NCBI RefSeq assembly: GCF_018889955.1
Contig: NZ_CP076545.1
Span: 744,001 to 808,000 of the forward strand
From: Collinsella sp. zg1085
GTDB taxonomy: Bacteria > Actinomycetota > Coriobacteriia > Coriobacteriales > Coriobacteriaceae
DNA: 64,000 nucleotides
Direction: 5' to 3'
Below the pieces are notes generated by a model, which saw only the letters and a program-made list of their open reading frames with translations, made no database searches and was not told the origin of the DNA. Positions 34,391-42,173 of the stretch are shown piece by piece; positions within the stretch are counted from its first letter, which is position 1, and each line of letters opens with the position of its first letter. The position numbers were made by a program, and so were the translations under genes.

Positions 34391-34862
34391 TATATATACT
34401 GATGGTGCCGCGCGCGGTAATCCGGGGCGTGGGGGGTACGGATCGGTGCTTTGCTATCAGAGCCCATCGGGTAAAACACACATGCTTGAGCTGTCACGTG
34501 GCTATCAGTGCACCACAAATAACCGCATGGAGCTTATGGGAGTCATTGCCGCCATTGAGGCGCTTAAACAACCGTGTGAGCTTGTGGTGCATTCAGATTC
34601 ACAATATGTCGTGCGGGCATTTACTGAGCGCTGGATTGATGCGTGGCAGGCAAAGGGGTGGAAAACAGCCTCAAAACAACCGGTCAAAAATGTTGATTTA
34701 TGGAAACGATTGCTTGCTGTTATGAACCAGCATGAGGTACGTTTTGTTTGGGTGAAAGGGCATGCTGGTCATCCGCTCAATGAGCGCTGTGATAGTCTGG
34801 CCACGCAAGCCGCTGATGGAGATGAGTTGCTCGTTGATACAGGTTTTCGAGCTGAAATGTAG
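34368..34862 (+). CDS. rnhA: Ribonuclease HI
   Basis: Degrades the RNA strand of RNA-DNA hybrids. Of 164 residues, the four carboxylates of the active site are Asp12 (IYTDGAARGNPG), Glu55 (NNRMELMG), Asp77 (VHSDSQYV) and Asp142 (ERCDSLA). The conserved His132 lies in VKGHAGHPLNE. TERWIDAWQAKGWKTASKQPVKN is the basic handle region of E. coli-type RNase HI. Two in-frame ATGs exist (34368 and 34380). The second, MRVDIYTDG, begins the fold directly and would shorten the overlap with the DUF1275 gene. Confidence 0.95.
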   Translation: MEHIMRVDIYTDGAARGNPGRGGYGSVLCYQSPSGKTHMLELSRGYQCTTNNRMELMGVIAAIEALKQPCELVVHSDSQYVVRAFTERWIDAWQAKGWKTASKQPVKNVDLWKRLLAVMNQHEVRFVWVKGHAGHPLNERCDSLATQAADGDELLVDTGFRAEM

Positions 34863-35002
34863 CGAGCATGCTGTGCTGTGGGCTATGCTGGGCGTTTCAA
34901 CCTTATAAAGATACGTCGACGGCATGGCGGCTCAACCTACACCACCGTGTAGCTGGAGAAACGGCATACGGTAACGAATTTGAAACACAGGGCATACAGG
35001 AG

Positions 35003-35031
35003 TTGACGGCAAGCGCACTTTTATATACCTT
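35003..35031 (+). promoter_or_regulatory. Promoter of the leader ORF and sulfhydrylase gene
   Basis: -35 TTGACG at 35003-35008 and -10 TACCTT at 35026-35031 with 17-bp spacing; TATACC two bases earlier is an alternative. Transcription from here would start near 35038 and produce a leader of about 215 nt. Confidence 0.5.
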
Positions 35032-35087
35032 ATTCCCTACAGAGTTAAGGGTTTCATATCCCATCCTGGTTTACTAAGGAGGCAGCA

Positions 35088-35174
35088 ATGACAGCGCGTA
35101 CGCTCATGATGATGCGAATGCCGAGCTCTCGGCCTGCCTACACCGGAGCACTCCTTGTACGGTGTCTCCATTAG
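35088..35174 (+). CDS. Leader peptide ORF (28 aa) upstream of O-acetylhomoserine sulfhydrylase
   Basis: Short ORF with an excellent ribosome-binding site (AAGGAGG at 35076-35082) and ATG at 35088. The peptide starts MTARTLMMMRMPSS and ends ALLVRCLH. It has a run of Met codons (three in a row plus two nearby) and a Cys near the end. It lies inside the transcript leader of a Met/Cys-synthesis gene, with hairpins ACACCG / CGGTGT (around 35139-35164) and 35193-35232 after it. This is the layout of a translation-dependent attenuator that senses Met or Cys supply. The identification rests on position, ribosome-binding site and codon content; no experiment or homologue was checked. Confidence 0.65.
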   Translation: MTARTLMMMRMPSSRPAYTGALLVRCLH

Positions 35175-35254
35175 CGTTGCCTGCTTGAGTTGTGTAACGC
35201 ATCTGGCCGGGAGTATAGGTTCACACGTTACAACAATCTCGTTAGGAGAACACT

Positions 35255-36556
35255 ATGAGCACCTTTGTTAACAATCCTGAGCACCAGTTTAAGTTTGATA
35301 CGCTTCAGCTTCATGTTGGACAAGAGCAACCCGATTCTGCAACCGATGCTCGCGCGGTGCCAATTTATCAAACCACGAGCTACGTATTCCGCGATTCTCA
35401 GCACGCCGCCGATCGCTTTGGTCTAGCAGATGCAGGCAATATCTATGGCCGTCTTACCAATTCAACTCAGGGCGTTCTTGAAGAGCGCGTTGCTGCTCTT
35501 GAGGGCGGTGTTGCCGGTTTGGCTCTGGCGTCAGGCGCGGCAGCTATTACCTTGACCTTACAGGCTCTTGCTCAGGCGGGTGACCATGTAGTGGCTCAAA
35601 AAACTATCTATGGTGGTAGCTATAACCTACTTGAGCATACGCTGTCTCAATTTGGTGTTACAACCACCTTTGTTGATGCTCATAATCTTGAAGAGGTATC
35701 ACATGCTATTCAAGATAATACCAAGGTGATTTATTTAGAGACGCTTGGTAACCCCAACTCAGATATTCCTAATGTCGATGCAATTTCTAAGATTGCACAA
35801 GAGTATCAGATTCCCGTAGTTGTAGATAATACCTTTGGTACGCCGTATCTGTTCCGTCCACTCGAGCACGGTGCCAACATTGTTGTTCACTCTGCAACTA
35901 AGTTTATTGGCGGACATGGGTCAAGCTTGGGCGGCATTATTGTTGATGGCGGAAATTTTGACTGGCGTGCGAGCGGAAAGTATCCGTTGATTGCCGATGG
36001 TAACCCGAGCTATCACGGAGTTTCCTTTGTTGATGCTGCAGGTCCTGCTGCCTTTGTTACCTATGTACGCGCAATCTTGCTACGCGATGAGGGCCCCTGT
36101 ATCTCACCATTCAATGCTTGGATTTTGCTGCAAGGCTTAGAAACCTTGTCGCTGCGTTTGGACCGCCACGCTGCAAATGCTAAGCGAGTGGTTGAGTTTT
36201 TGTCGCAGCATCCGCGTGTTGTTAAGGTCAATCATCCAAGCTTGCCCAATCACCCCGACCATGAGCTGTATGAGCGCTATTTCCCCAACGGTGGAGCGTC
36301 TATCTTTACTTTTGAAATTGAAGGCGGCAAAGAAGCTGCATGGAAGTTTATCGACTCACTGCAGGTTTTCTCACTGCTAGCAAATGTTGCTGATGTAAAG
36401 AGCTTGGCTATTCATCCGGCAACAACGACGCACTCCCAGCTAACGGCGGCAGAGCTTGAAGACCAAGGAATTTCCGAAGCAACCATTCGTCTCTCAATTG
36501 GCACCGAGGATATTGATGATATTTTGTGGGACCTCGGTCAGGCTCTTGATGCGTAA
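35255..36556 (+). CDS. O-acetylhomoserine (thiol)-lyase / sulfhydrylase
   Basis: PLP-dependent enzyme of the Cys/Met metabolism family making homocysteine (or methionine) from O-acetylhomoserine and sulfide (or methanethiol). The 433 residues match the MetY/CysD group, which is longer than cystathionine synthases. Visible are FDTLQLHVGQE, VPIYQTTSYVF, YGRLTNST, the PLP lysine Lys216 in VHSATKFIGGHG, DNTFGTPYLFRPLEHGA and the C-terminal VADVKSLAIHPATTTH and IRLSIGTEDIDDI. GTTAGGAGA precedes the ATG. It is the only gene of its unit, with a leader ORF upstream and a terminator downstream. Confidence 0.94.
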   Translation: MSTFVNNPEHQFKFDTLQLHVGQEQPDSATDARAVPIYQTTSYVFRDSQHAADRFGLADAGNIYGRLTNSTQGVLEERVAALEGGVAGLALASGAAAITLTLQALAQAGDHVVAQKTIYGGSYNLLEHTLSQFGVTTTFVDAHNLEEVSHAIQDNTKVIYLETLGNPNSDIPNVDAISKIAQEYQIPVVVDNTFGTPYLFRPLEHGANIVVHSATKFIGGHGSSLGGIIVDGGNFDWRASGKYPLIADGNPSYHGVSFVDAAGPAAFVTYVRAILLRDEGPCISPFNAWILLQGLETLSLRLDRHAANAKRVVEFLSQHPRVVKVNHPSLPNHPDHELYERYFPNGGASIFTFEIEGGKEAAWKFIDSLQVFSLLANVADVKSLAIHPATTTHSQLTAAELEDQGISEATIRLSIGTEDIDDILWDLGQALDA

Positions 36557-36596
36557 CTAATCACGCCTGCTTGGGTTTTTGCTCGTGTTATACGTG

Positions 36597-36630
36597 CGCC
36601 TCATGGGTTTTAGACCTATGAGGCGTTTTT
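36597..36630 (+). terminator. Rho-independent terminator after the sulfhydrylase gene
   Basis: Stem CGCCTCATGGGT / ACCTATGAGGCG with one wobble pair, a short loop and a T5 tail. Confidence 0.88.
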
Positions 36631-36731
36631 GTTGCACGCTTACAAATTTGCATTTGTTTATGCCGTGTTGAGTGCTTTCTATTCGTAAAAATCCTATGGT
36701 TTGCACAGACTGCGCTAGTATGGATAGCGCA

Positions 36732-36783
36732 CATAGTATGCTAGCTCACCACATGTGCTTGCATAGTATGCGTTCATAGTATG
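36732..36783. repeat. CATAGTATG triplicate before ybaK
   Basis: The 9-mer CATAGTATG occurs at 36732, 36762 and 36775, between the terminator and the YbaK-type gene. The spacing is irregular. It may be part of a promoter or operator but no regulator is implied. Confidence 0.4.
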
Positions 36784-36794
36784 AGAGAGGTTGT

Positions 36795-37286
36795 ATGGCT
36801 CATCACGCAGTAAAAAAGACTAATGCTATGCGCGAACTTGATCGCGCAGGTATTGTGTATAAACTCCACTGCTATGAGGTTGATGAAAACCATATCTCGG
36901 GCGTAGATGTTGCTGAGCAGCTGGGAGAGAATCCCATGCAGGTATTTAAGACGCTTGTCTGTGTTGCCAATACGCATGAATATGTAGCTTGTTGTGTTCC
37001 TGTTGGTAACGAGCTTAATCTTAAAGCTGCTGCCCGCGCAGCAGGCGCTAAATCACTTTCGATGCTTCCCTTGAGTGAGCTGCTATCGGTAACGGGCTAT
37101 ATTCGCGGAGGTTGTTCGCCTATAGGCATGAAACACGCGATGTTGACCCTTATTGATTGCTCATGTCAGCGCTTTGATACTATATTTGTGTCGGCAGGCA
37201 AGCGCGGCTACCAGCTTGAGTTGTCCCCTCAAGACCTTGTTCGCTTTTGCCAAGCACAGCTCGCTGCAATTTCTGCGGAGGAATAA
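36795..37286 (+). CDS. YbaK/EbsC-type Cys-tRNA(Pro) deacylase
   Basis: Editing enzyme that hydrolyses Cys-tRNA-Pro formed by prolyl-tRNA synthetase. The 163 residues follow the family pattern: KTNAMRELDRAGIVYKLHCYE start, FKTLVCVANTHEYVACCVPVGNELNLKAAARAAGAK with the catalytic-site Lys of the KTLV segment, then GYIRGGCSPIGMKH and the strand set IFVSAGKRGYQLELSPQDL. GAGAGG lies before the ATG. It abuts murJ (stop followed directly by the murJ ATG), so the two are co-transcribed although their functions are unrelated. Confidence 0.93.
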   Translation: MAHHAVKKTNAMRELDRAGIVYKLHCYEVDENHISGVDVAEQLGENPMQVFKTLVCVANTHEYVACCVPVGNELNLKAAARAAGAKSLSMLPLSELLSVTGYIRGGCSPIGMKHAMLTLIDCSCQRFDTIFVSAGKRGYQLELSPQDLVRFCQAQLAAISAEE

Positions 37287-39437
37287 ATGAATCCAAACAA
37301 TACAAATAGGGGAGCCCATTTTGCTGTGCCGCAAAAAACTCTTGGAGCTGTGCATGCTATGCATGGGTCTTCGCAGCCGGTTCGTGAAACGCTTGCTCAG
37401 AGCTTGCCACGGCTTGATGTTTCACAAGCGGCAGCGGACGAGCTGACGAGTGCGTCGCACTTAGTACAAGAATCAACGCGAACCCCTCAACCGAGCTTTC
37501 CTCATGGCGTACGACCTGATGAAACCTCAGTTTTTATAGCCGCTGCATCTCAGAGCGCGCACCGTATTTCGCCCGATGATACGGCTGTTTTTATGCGTGC
37601 TGCTCAAGCTGGTGCGAGCTCCCTACCAATCGGTTCGGCGGCGGCAAATTCAAGCAGTGTCCCCCTTGACGCTCAGCAGGAAGCGCAAAGGCTTTCTCAT
37701 GTGTCTGTTAAAGCTCAGACACCACGCTCAGATGAGGTGTTTTCTACACAAGCAAAGCCTGTACCTGCTACAGAGCTAGCGGGGCAGCAGACGGATGCAC
37801 ATGCTGCATCGCAAACAGCAGCTCAAGTGAGCGAAGCCCGCGCTGATAAGTCATCGCGTCTTGTTAGCTTTCTGGTTATTATCAGTCGTATCACGGGTTT
37901 TTTACGCATATCGGCTCAATCGTGGGCACTGGGTCTTACGGCGCTTGCAAGTGTTTATACCCTCGCAGATCAGATGCCTAATGTTATGTATGAGCTGGTT
38001 GCAGGCGGTATGCTTATTACCTCGTTTTTGCCGGTGTATATTCGAGTGCGCGAGAAAATGGGAAAACCGGGTGCACAGGCGTATGCTTCAAATCTTTTAT
38101 CCTTTGTGCTTCTGGCTATGATTGTGTTAACGGTCATTTCGTTTATATGTGCCGGCCCTATCATCTGGACACAATCGGCGGGAGCCTCTGATAGCTTTGA
38201 TGCAGCGCAGGCGGTTTGGTTCTTCCGCTGGTTTGCTGTTGAGATTGTGCTGTATGCATTGTCATCTATTTTTTCGGGTGTTCTTAATGCTGAGCGCGAT
38301 TATCTCTGGAGCAACGTAGCACCCATTTTTAATAACATCATCATTATTGCGTCCTTTGTGCTGTTTGGTTATGTTACGCGCTCGGGTGCTATGCCGGTAC
38401 AACAAGCGGTTCTCTTTCTTGCTATTGGCAACCCACTTGGGGTGTTTGTACAGGCATTTATACAGGTTCCAGCTCTGAGAAAGCACGGTATTCGCTTTTA
38501 CCCACGCATTAACTTTAGAGACCCCGCCCTTAGAGATACCCTGTCTATCGGTTTGCCAACGCTCGTTGTTACACTTGTTGCATATCCTACCACTGCTGTT
38601 ATGTCGAGCAGTATTTTATCGGTTACCGAAACAGGTGCAGCCATGAGCTACTATGCGCGCGTCTGGTATGCACTGCCCTTTTCTATCTTTGCAATCCCCA
38701 TTTCAATTACGATGTTCACCGAGCTTTCGGTTTATTTTGCCCAAGATGACCTAGCCTCTTTTATAGGCGGCATTGCGCGTGGCGCGAGTAAAATCCTCTT
38801 TACCCTCATACCATTTAGCTTGTATTTCTTTGTTTTTGCTCGCCCGCTTATTGCAATTATTGCAAGCAATTCATTTTCAGCTGATGAAATTGATGCAACG
38901 AGTACCTATCTTGCAGTTTTAGGTTTGACGCTGCCATTTTATGGTTTATCTAGCTACCTTCAAAAGGTTTGCTCAGCAATGTTAAGCATGAAGTTTTATG
39001 CCTTTGCAACCTGCATTGCTGCTGTGGTGCAAATTGCTGTTTGCATACTGGGCACGCCTATATTTGGGTTGTACCTCGTGCCTTTAAGCTCGCTTATATA
39101 TTTTGGCATTATAGATTTGGTTACCATGTTGCGCTTGCGCATGCAGTTAGGTCAACTTGGCATAAAACGTATGCTTATCTCGTCCGTATATGCCTTAGCT
39201 TTTGGCGTTTTAGGTGCGCTTGCGGGCTGGGCTGTTCTGCAAGGACTCACAACAACTCTGGGTCCTGCGAGCACGGTTATGCGAGGTTTGCTCTATGCAG
39301 CTCCATCAGGAATACTTTCGCTCGTGGTAAGCTTTGGCCTGGCATCGGTGCTTGGCAAATCAGAAGCACCGTTTTTTGATGCGCTCTTTGCACGGATATT
39401 GCCGCGCTCAGCACGGCAAAAGGCAAGTGCGCAATAG
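37287..39437 (+). CDS. murJ: Lipid II flippase MurJ with long cytoplasmic N-terminal tail
   Basis: Integral membrane protein translocating lipid II for peptidoglycan assembly (MOP superfamily). The MurJ core starts near residue 192 (SFLVIISRITGFLRISAQSW) and contains 13-14 hydrophobic helices. ADQMPNVMYELVAGGMLITSFLPVY and NAERDYLWSNVAPIFNNI are typical. The first 190 residues are polar, Ser/Gln/Ala-rich and probably cytoplasmic. That tail carries DETSVF (78-83) and DDTAVF (97-102), closely resembling phosphothreonine motifs bound by FHA domains, on either side of AAASQSAHRI (85-94). The same block occurs in the FtsE tail. In mycobacteria MurJ/MviN is controlled through phosphothreonine-FHA binding, so an analogous switch is plausible. 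It is followed by a NlpC/P60 hydrolase gene. Confidence 0.95.
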   Translation: MNPNNTNRGAHFAVPQKTLGAVHAMHGSSQPVRETLAQSLPRLDVSQAAADELTSASHLVQESTRTPQPSFPHGVRPDETSVFIAAASQSAHRISPDDTAVFMRAAQAGASSLPIGSAAANSSSVPLDAQQEAQRLSHVSVKAQTPRSDEVFSTQAKPVPATELAGQQTDAHAASQTAAQVSEARADKSSRLVSFLVIISRITGFLRISAQSWALGLTALASVYTLADQMPNVMYELVAGGMLITSFLPVYIRVREKMGKPGAQAYASNLLSFVLLAMIVLTVISFICAGPIIWTQSAGASDSFDAAQAVWFFRWFAVEIVLYALSSIFSGVLNAERDYLWSNVAPIFNNIIIIASFVLFGYVTRSGAMPVQQAVLFLAIGNPLGVFVQAFIQVPALRKHGIRFYPRINFRDPALRDTLSIGLPTLVVTLVAYPTTAVMSSSILSVTETGAAMSYYARVWYALPFSIFAIPISITMFTELSVYFAQDDLASFIGGIARGASKILFTLIPFSLYFFVFARPLIAIIASNSFSADEIDATSTYLAVLGLTLPFYGLSSYLQKVCSAMLSMKFYAFATCIAAVVQIAVCILGTPIFGLYLVPLSSLIYFGIIDLVTMLRLRMQLGQLGIKRMLISSVYALAFGVLGALAGWAVLQGLTTTLGPASTVMRGLLYAAPSGILSLVVSFGLASVLGKSEAPFFDALFARILPRSARQKASAQ

Positions 39438-39596
39438 GGTAGCGCAGACCTTGTTAGGTATGGAGTCTCTTTGAATATCTCGTTGAGGTCTCTTAAAGTT
39501 TGAAGTACCCGCGCAATCGGGCTTACCAATATGGGTAAGACTTGGTACCATATGAGAAATTCTTTCGATGCGTTTTGCAGAGAGGAAACAACGTAG

Positions 39597-40835
39597 ATGA
39601 AACGTACCACTCAATGCCGCCGTGTTGTTCCGGTGGCTGTTCTTGCGGGTTTGATGGCTTTTGTTAGCCCGATAGCACCTGTTGCTTATGCAGAGACTGC
39701 TTCTAGCTCACAGTTGAGCTCACAGCTTGCTGAGGCTCAAAAAAAGCTTGATACTCTTAGCCGTAATCTTGAAATTGCTGCTGCTCAGGCAGAAGAAACT
39801 GAGTATCAGCTTTCAGAAACCACCGACCAAATTGAGGCGCTTAAAGCCGAGATTGCCGCCAAAGAGGCAAAAGCAGAACAGGCTCAGGGTTCTGTTGCCG
39901 ATATTATGCGCGGTCAATATAAAGATGGCGCAACTACGCTGATTGATATTTTGTTCTCGTCACGAGATTTTAGTGAGCTTACCTCTCGTTTGTTTTATGC
40001 CAATCGTACAGCTGAGGCAAACAATAACAAAATTAACGAGGTTAATGAGTTGGTGAGCGCACTCAACACCCAGCGTGATGAACTTAGTAAAAAAGAGCAA
40101 GAGCTTAAAGACTTGCATGAAGAGCAGCTCAAAACCGCAAAAGCGCTAGAGGCTTCTCAACGAGAGGCTGAGTCTTACGTTAACGGCCTATCCTCTGAGC
40201 TGCAGGCGGCGCTTGCAGCCGAGCGTGAGGCTAAGGCTGCTGAGCAGCGGGCTCGTGCTGAGGCAGCGGCTCAGGCTGCAGCTCAACAGGCAAACACCGC
40301 CTCGCAAACTGCCGCGCCTGCTCAGGGTACAGCTTTGGCACCAGGTAACAATGCAAGCCCTGCTGCGCAGTCAAATACGAGTGCCAGCAACGCTGCTACA
40401 GGCTCAAACTCAAGTACATCAAGTTCAGGCGGCTCAAGCTCTGCAACAAGTCTTGATGGCGGTACTGCGTCTACCATCATTTCTGCTGCAAAGGCACAGC
40501 TTGGTCTGCCATATTCGTATGGTGCTTCAAACCCAGGTGTTTCTTTTGACTGTTCAGGTCTAACCAAATATGCCTACGCGCAGGCCGGTATTTCAATCCC
40601 ACATTCATCGCGTGCTCAGTATCAGCGGGTGGTTGCTGCTGGCAATCTCAAAACCTCGACCTCTTCTTTAAGCGCAGGAGATTTGGTCTTCTATCAGCAG
40701 GGTGGTACCATCTATCACGTTGCTATCTACATTGGTGGCGGTCAGGTTGTGCACGCTAATGGTTATGGCCAGGGCGTAGTTATTACGGGCGTAACCTTTG
40801 ATGGTGGTTTCTGCGGTGGTGGCTCACCCATTTAG
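39597..40835 (+). CDS. Secreted coiled-coil NlpC/P60 peptidoglycan hydrolase (PcsB/RipC-like)
   Basis: Exported endopeptidase of 412 residues. A signal peptide (cleavage after AYA, residue 32) precedes a long coiled coil (about 37-215: AEAQKKLDTLSRNLEIAAAQ and following heptads). An Ala/Gln/Ser linker (215-285) and the NlpC/P60 domain follow. Its Cys319 in DCSGLTKYAYAQ and His374 in IYHVAIYIG are the catalytic residues, and GQVVHANGYGQGV supplies the third. The layout matches PcsB and RipC, hydrolases switched on by FtsEX through the coiled coil; ftsE-ftsX lie 9 kb upstream. It stands between murJ and an ATP-grasp ligase. Confidence 0.92.
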   Translation: MKRTTQCRRVVPVAVLAGLMAFVSPIAPVAYAETASSSQLSSQLAEAQKKLDTLSRNLEIAAAQAEETEYQLSETTDQIEALKAEIAAKEAKAEQAQGSVADIMRGQYKDGATTLIDILFSSRDFSELTSRLFYANRTAEANNNKINEVNELVSALNTQRDELSKKEQELKDLHEEQLKTAKALEASQREAESYVNGLSSELQAALAAEREAKAAEQRARAEAAAQAAAQQANTASQTAAPAQGTALAPGNNASPAAQSNTSASNAATGSNSSTSSSGGSSSATSLDGGTASTIISAAKAQLGLPYSYGASNPGVSFDCSGLTKYAYAQAGISIPHSSRAQYQRVVAAGNLKTSTSSLSAGDLVFYQQGGTIYHVAIYIGGGQVVHANGYGQGVVITGVTFDGGFCGGGSPI

Positions 40836-40872
40836 GCTGTCATAATCCGAGCGCATGAGGAGTACTTCATTC

Positions 40873-42147
40873 ATGGTTAGAATGCTTCGGGACGAGCATG
40901 AGGTTCAAACCTCGCTCGTCCCGGTTGTCTTAGGAGCAGATATTCTCGGCTATACGTTTGTGCGTGAGTTTCATGAACTCTATGGTTTGCGCTCAATCGT
41001 TTTAGCTGCCGATGAGGTAAAAGCAACCTCAAAAAGTCGCTTTTCTGATTATCGCACGCTTGGTCCAGACATCGAGCAGTCGGCATTTTTATTGAGCTAT
41101 CTTGAGCAGCTCGGTCAAGAGATTGCAGCTGAGGGCAAAGTTGGACTCTTGGTAGGCTCGGGTGACTGGTATGCTCGCCTTTTGTCTCAACACAAAGAGA
41201 CGCTGAGCGCTTGGTTTCATGTCCCATATATCGATTTTGAACTGCTTGATAAACTCACGCAAAAAGAGTATTTCTACGAGCTTTGCGAAGAGCTGCATAT
41301 TCCCTATCCCAAAACCTGGTCTTTTGATTGCTCTCATCCAGATACAATCATTCCTGCAGAGGAGTTTAGCTATCCGCTTATTGCAAAGCCATCTAATTCA
41401 GCTACCTATCACTATGCTGAGTTTGCTGGCAAGAAAAAAATCTTTGAGGTTGATTCTCCACAGGAGTTAACACGTATTTTTGAGGCATTAAAGGCCTCAA
41501 GCTATGACCGCGAGCTTATCATTCAGGAATTTATTCCGGGTGGTGACGATGGACTGCGCACGCTGAGCATTTTTACCAATGCACAAGGTGAGCCTGAGAT
41601 GACCTGCTCAGGACAGGTGGTTTTACAAGATCATTCACCCTATGCAATCGGAAATCCGGTGCTCATTTTATCTGAGCGGGTTGATAGTGCACTCGATGAT
41701 GCTTGCCGTTTGCTTAAACATGTGGGGTATCGGGGTTTTGCTAATTTTGACGTGAAATATGACCCGCGTGATAAGCAGTATAAATTCTTTGAGGTTAATA
41801 CGCGCCCTGGACGCAATTCGTTTTATACCACGCTTGGCGGCGTTGATTTTGTCCGCTTGATTGTTGAAGAGTTTGTTTTGGGCAAGGTTATCCATGGGGG
41901 AGCAGCAGATGCGCCTTTTGCGTATGCGTGCGTGCCTCCTATTGTGGTTAAAAAAACCGTGCAAGACCCCGAGTTGCGTGAGCGTGCGCTTGCGTTTTAT
42001 CGCAACCGTAAGGCTCGGTTTCCGCTGTACTATCATGCAGACGGCCTGGAGCAACGTTTTTGGGCAGCGCTTATGTACTATAACCAAATTCGCAAATTCA
42101 AGCGCTATGTATGGGATAGTGGCGGTAAGCAGGTTGGGGTTAGCTAG
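40873..42147 (+). CDS. ATP-grasp carboxylate-amine ligase (D-aspartate ligase-like)
   Basis: Soluble ATP-grasp enzyme of 424 residues. The N-terminal pre-ATP-grasp part VPVVLGADILGYTFVREFHE and YGLRSIVLA is similar in style to D-aspartate ligases of lactic acid bacteria that build the peptidoglycan cross-bridge. ATP-binding elements are PLIAKPSNS, IIQEFIPGGDDG and FANFDVKYD, with the metal-binding KFFEVNTRPGR. Its position after MurJ and a wall hydrolase supports a cell-wall role, but the amino-acid substrate is inferred. GAGGAG at 40858-40863 spaces well to the ATG at 40873; the ATG six codons earlier lacks a site. Confidence 0.75.
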   Translation: MVRMLRDEHEVQTSLVPVVLGADILGYTFVREFHELYGLRSIVLAADEVKATSKSRFSDYRTLGPDIEQSAFLLSYLEQLGQEIAAEGKVGLLVGSGDWYARLLSQHKETLSAWFHVPYIDFELLDKLTQKEYFYELCEELHIPYPKTWSFDCSHPDTIIPAEEFSYPLIAKPSNSATYHYAEFAGKKKIFEVDSPQELTRIFEALKASSYDRELIIQEFIPGGDDGLRTLSIFTNAQGEPEMTCSGQVVLQDHSPYAIGNPVLILSERVDSALDDACRLLKHVGYRGFANFDVKYDPRDKQYKFFEVNTRPGRNSFYTTLGGVDFVRLIVEEFVLGKVIHGGAADAPFAYACVPPIVVKKTVQDPELRERALAFYRNRKARFPLYYHADGLEQRFWAALMYYNQIRKFKRYVWDSGGKQVGVS

Positions 42148-42173
42148 ATTGTATGGTTGGGGAGGACTTTGCA

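Larger units (their letters stand above)
34863..35254 (+). other. Leader region of the sulfhydrylase gene
   Basis: About 390 bp without a standard gene. The first 140 bp contain a short hairpin (CTACAC / GTGTAG around 34938-34953) but no recognised riboswitch. From 35003 there is a promoter, a 28-codon leader ORF and a stem of TGTAACG / CGTTACA (35193-35199 and 35226-35232) just before the ribosome-binding site of the next gene. Confidence 0.55.

Noticed and set aside
34863-35087. A SAM or cobalamin riboswitch before the sulfhydrylase gene
   Set aside because: Only a short CTACAC hairpin was found. The conserved core of SAM-I, SAM-II, SAM-IV or cobalamin riboswitches could not be matched, and the promoter lies downstream of most of the stretch.
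39481-39560. CTTACC / GGTAAG inverted repeat before the NlpC/P60 gene as an operator
   Set aside because: Only 6 bp per arm, no clear promoter around it, and no support beyond chance.
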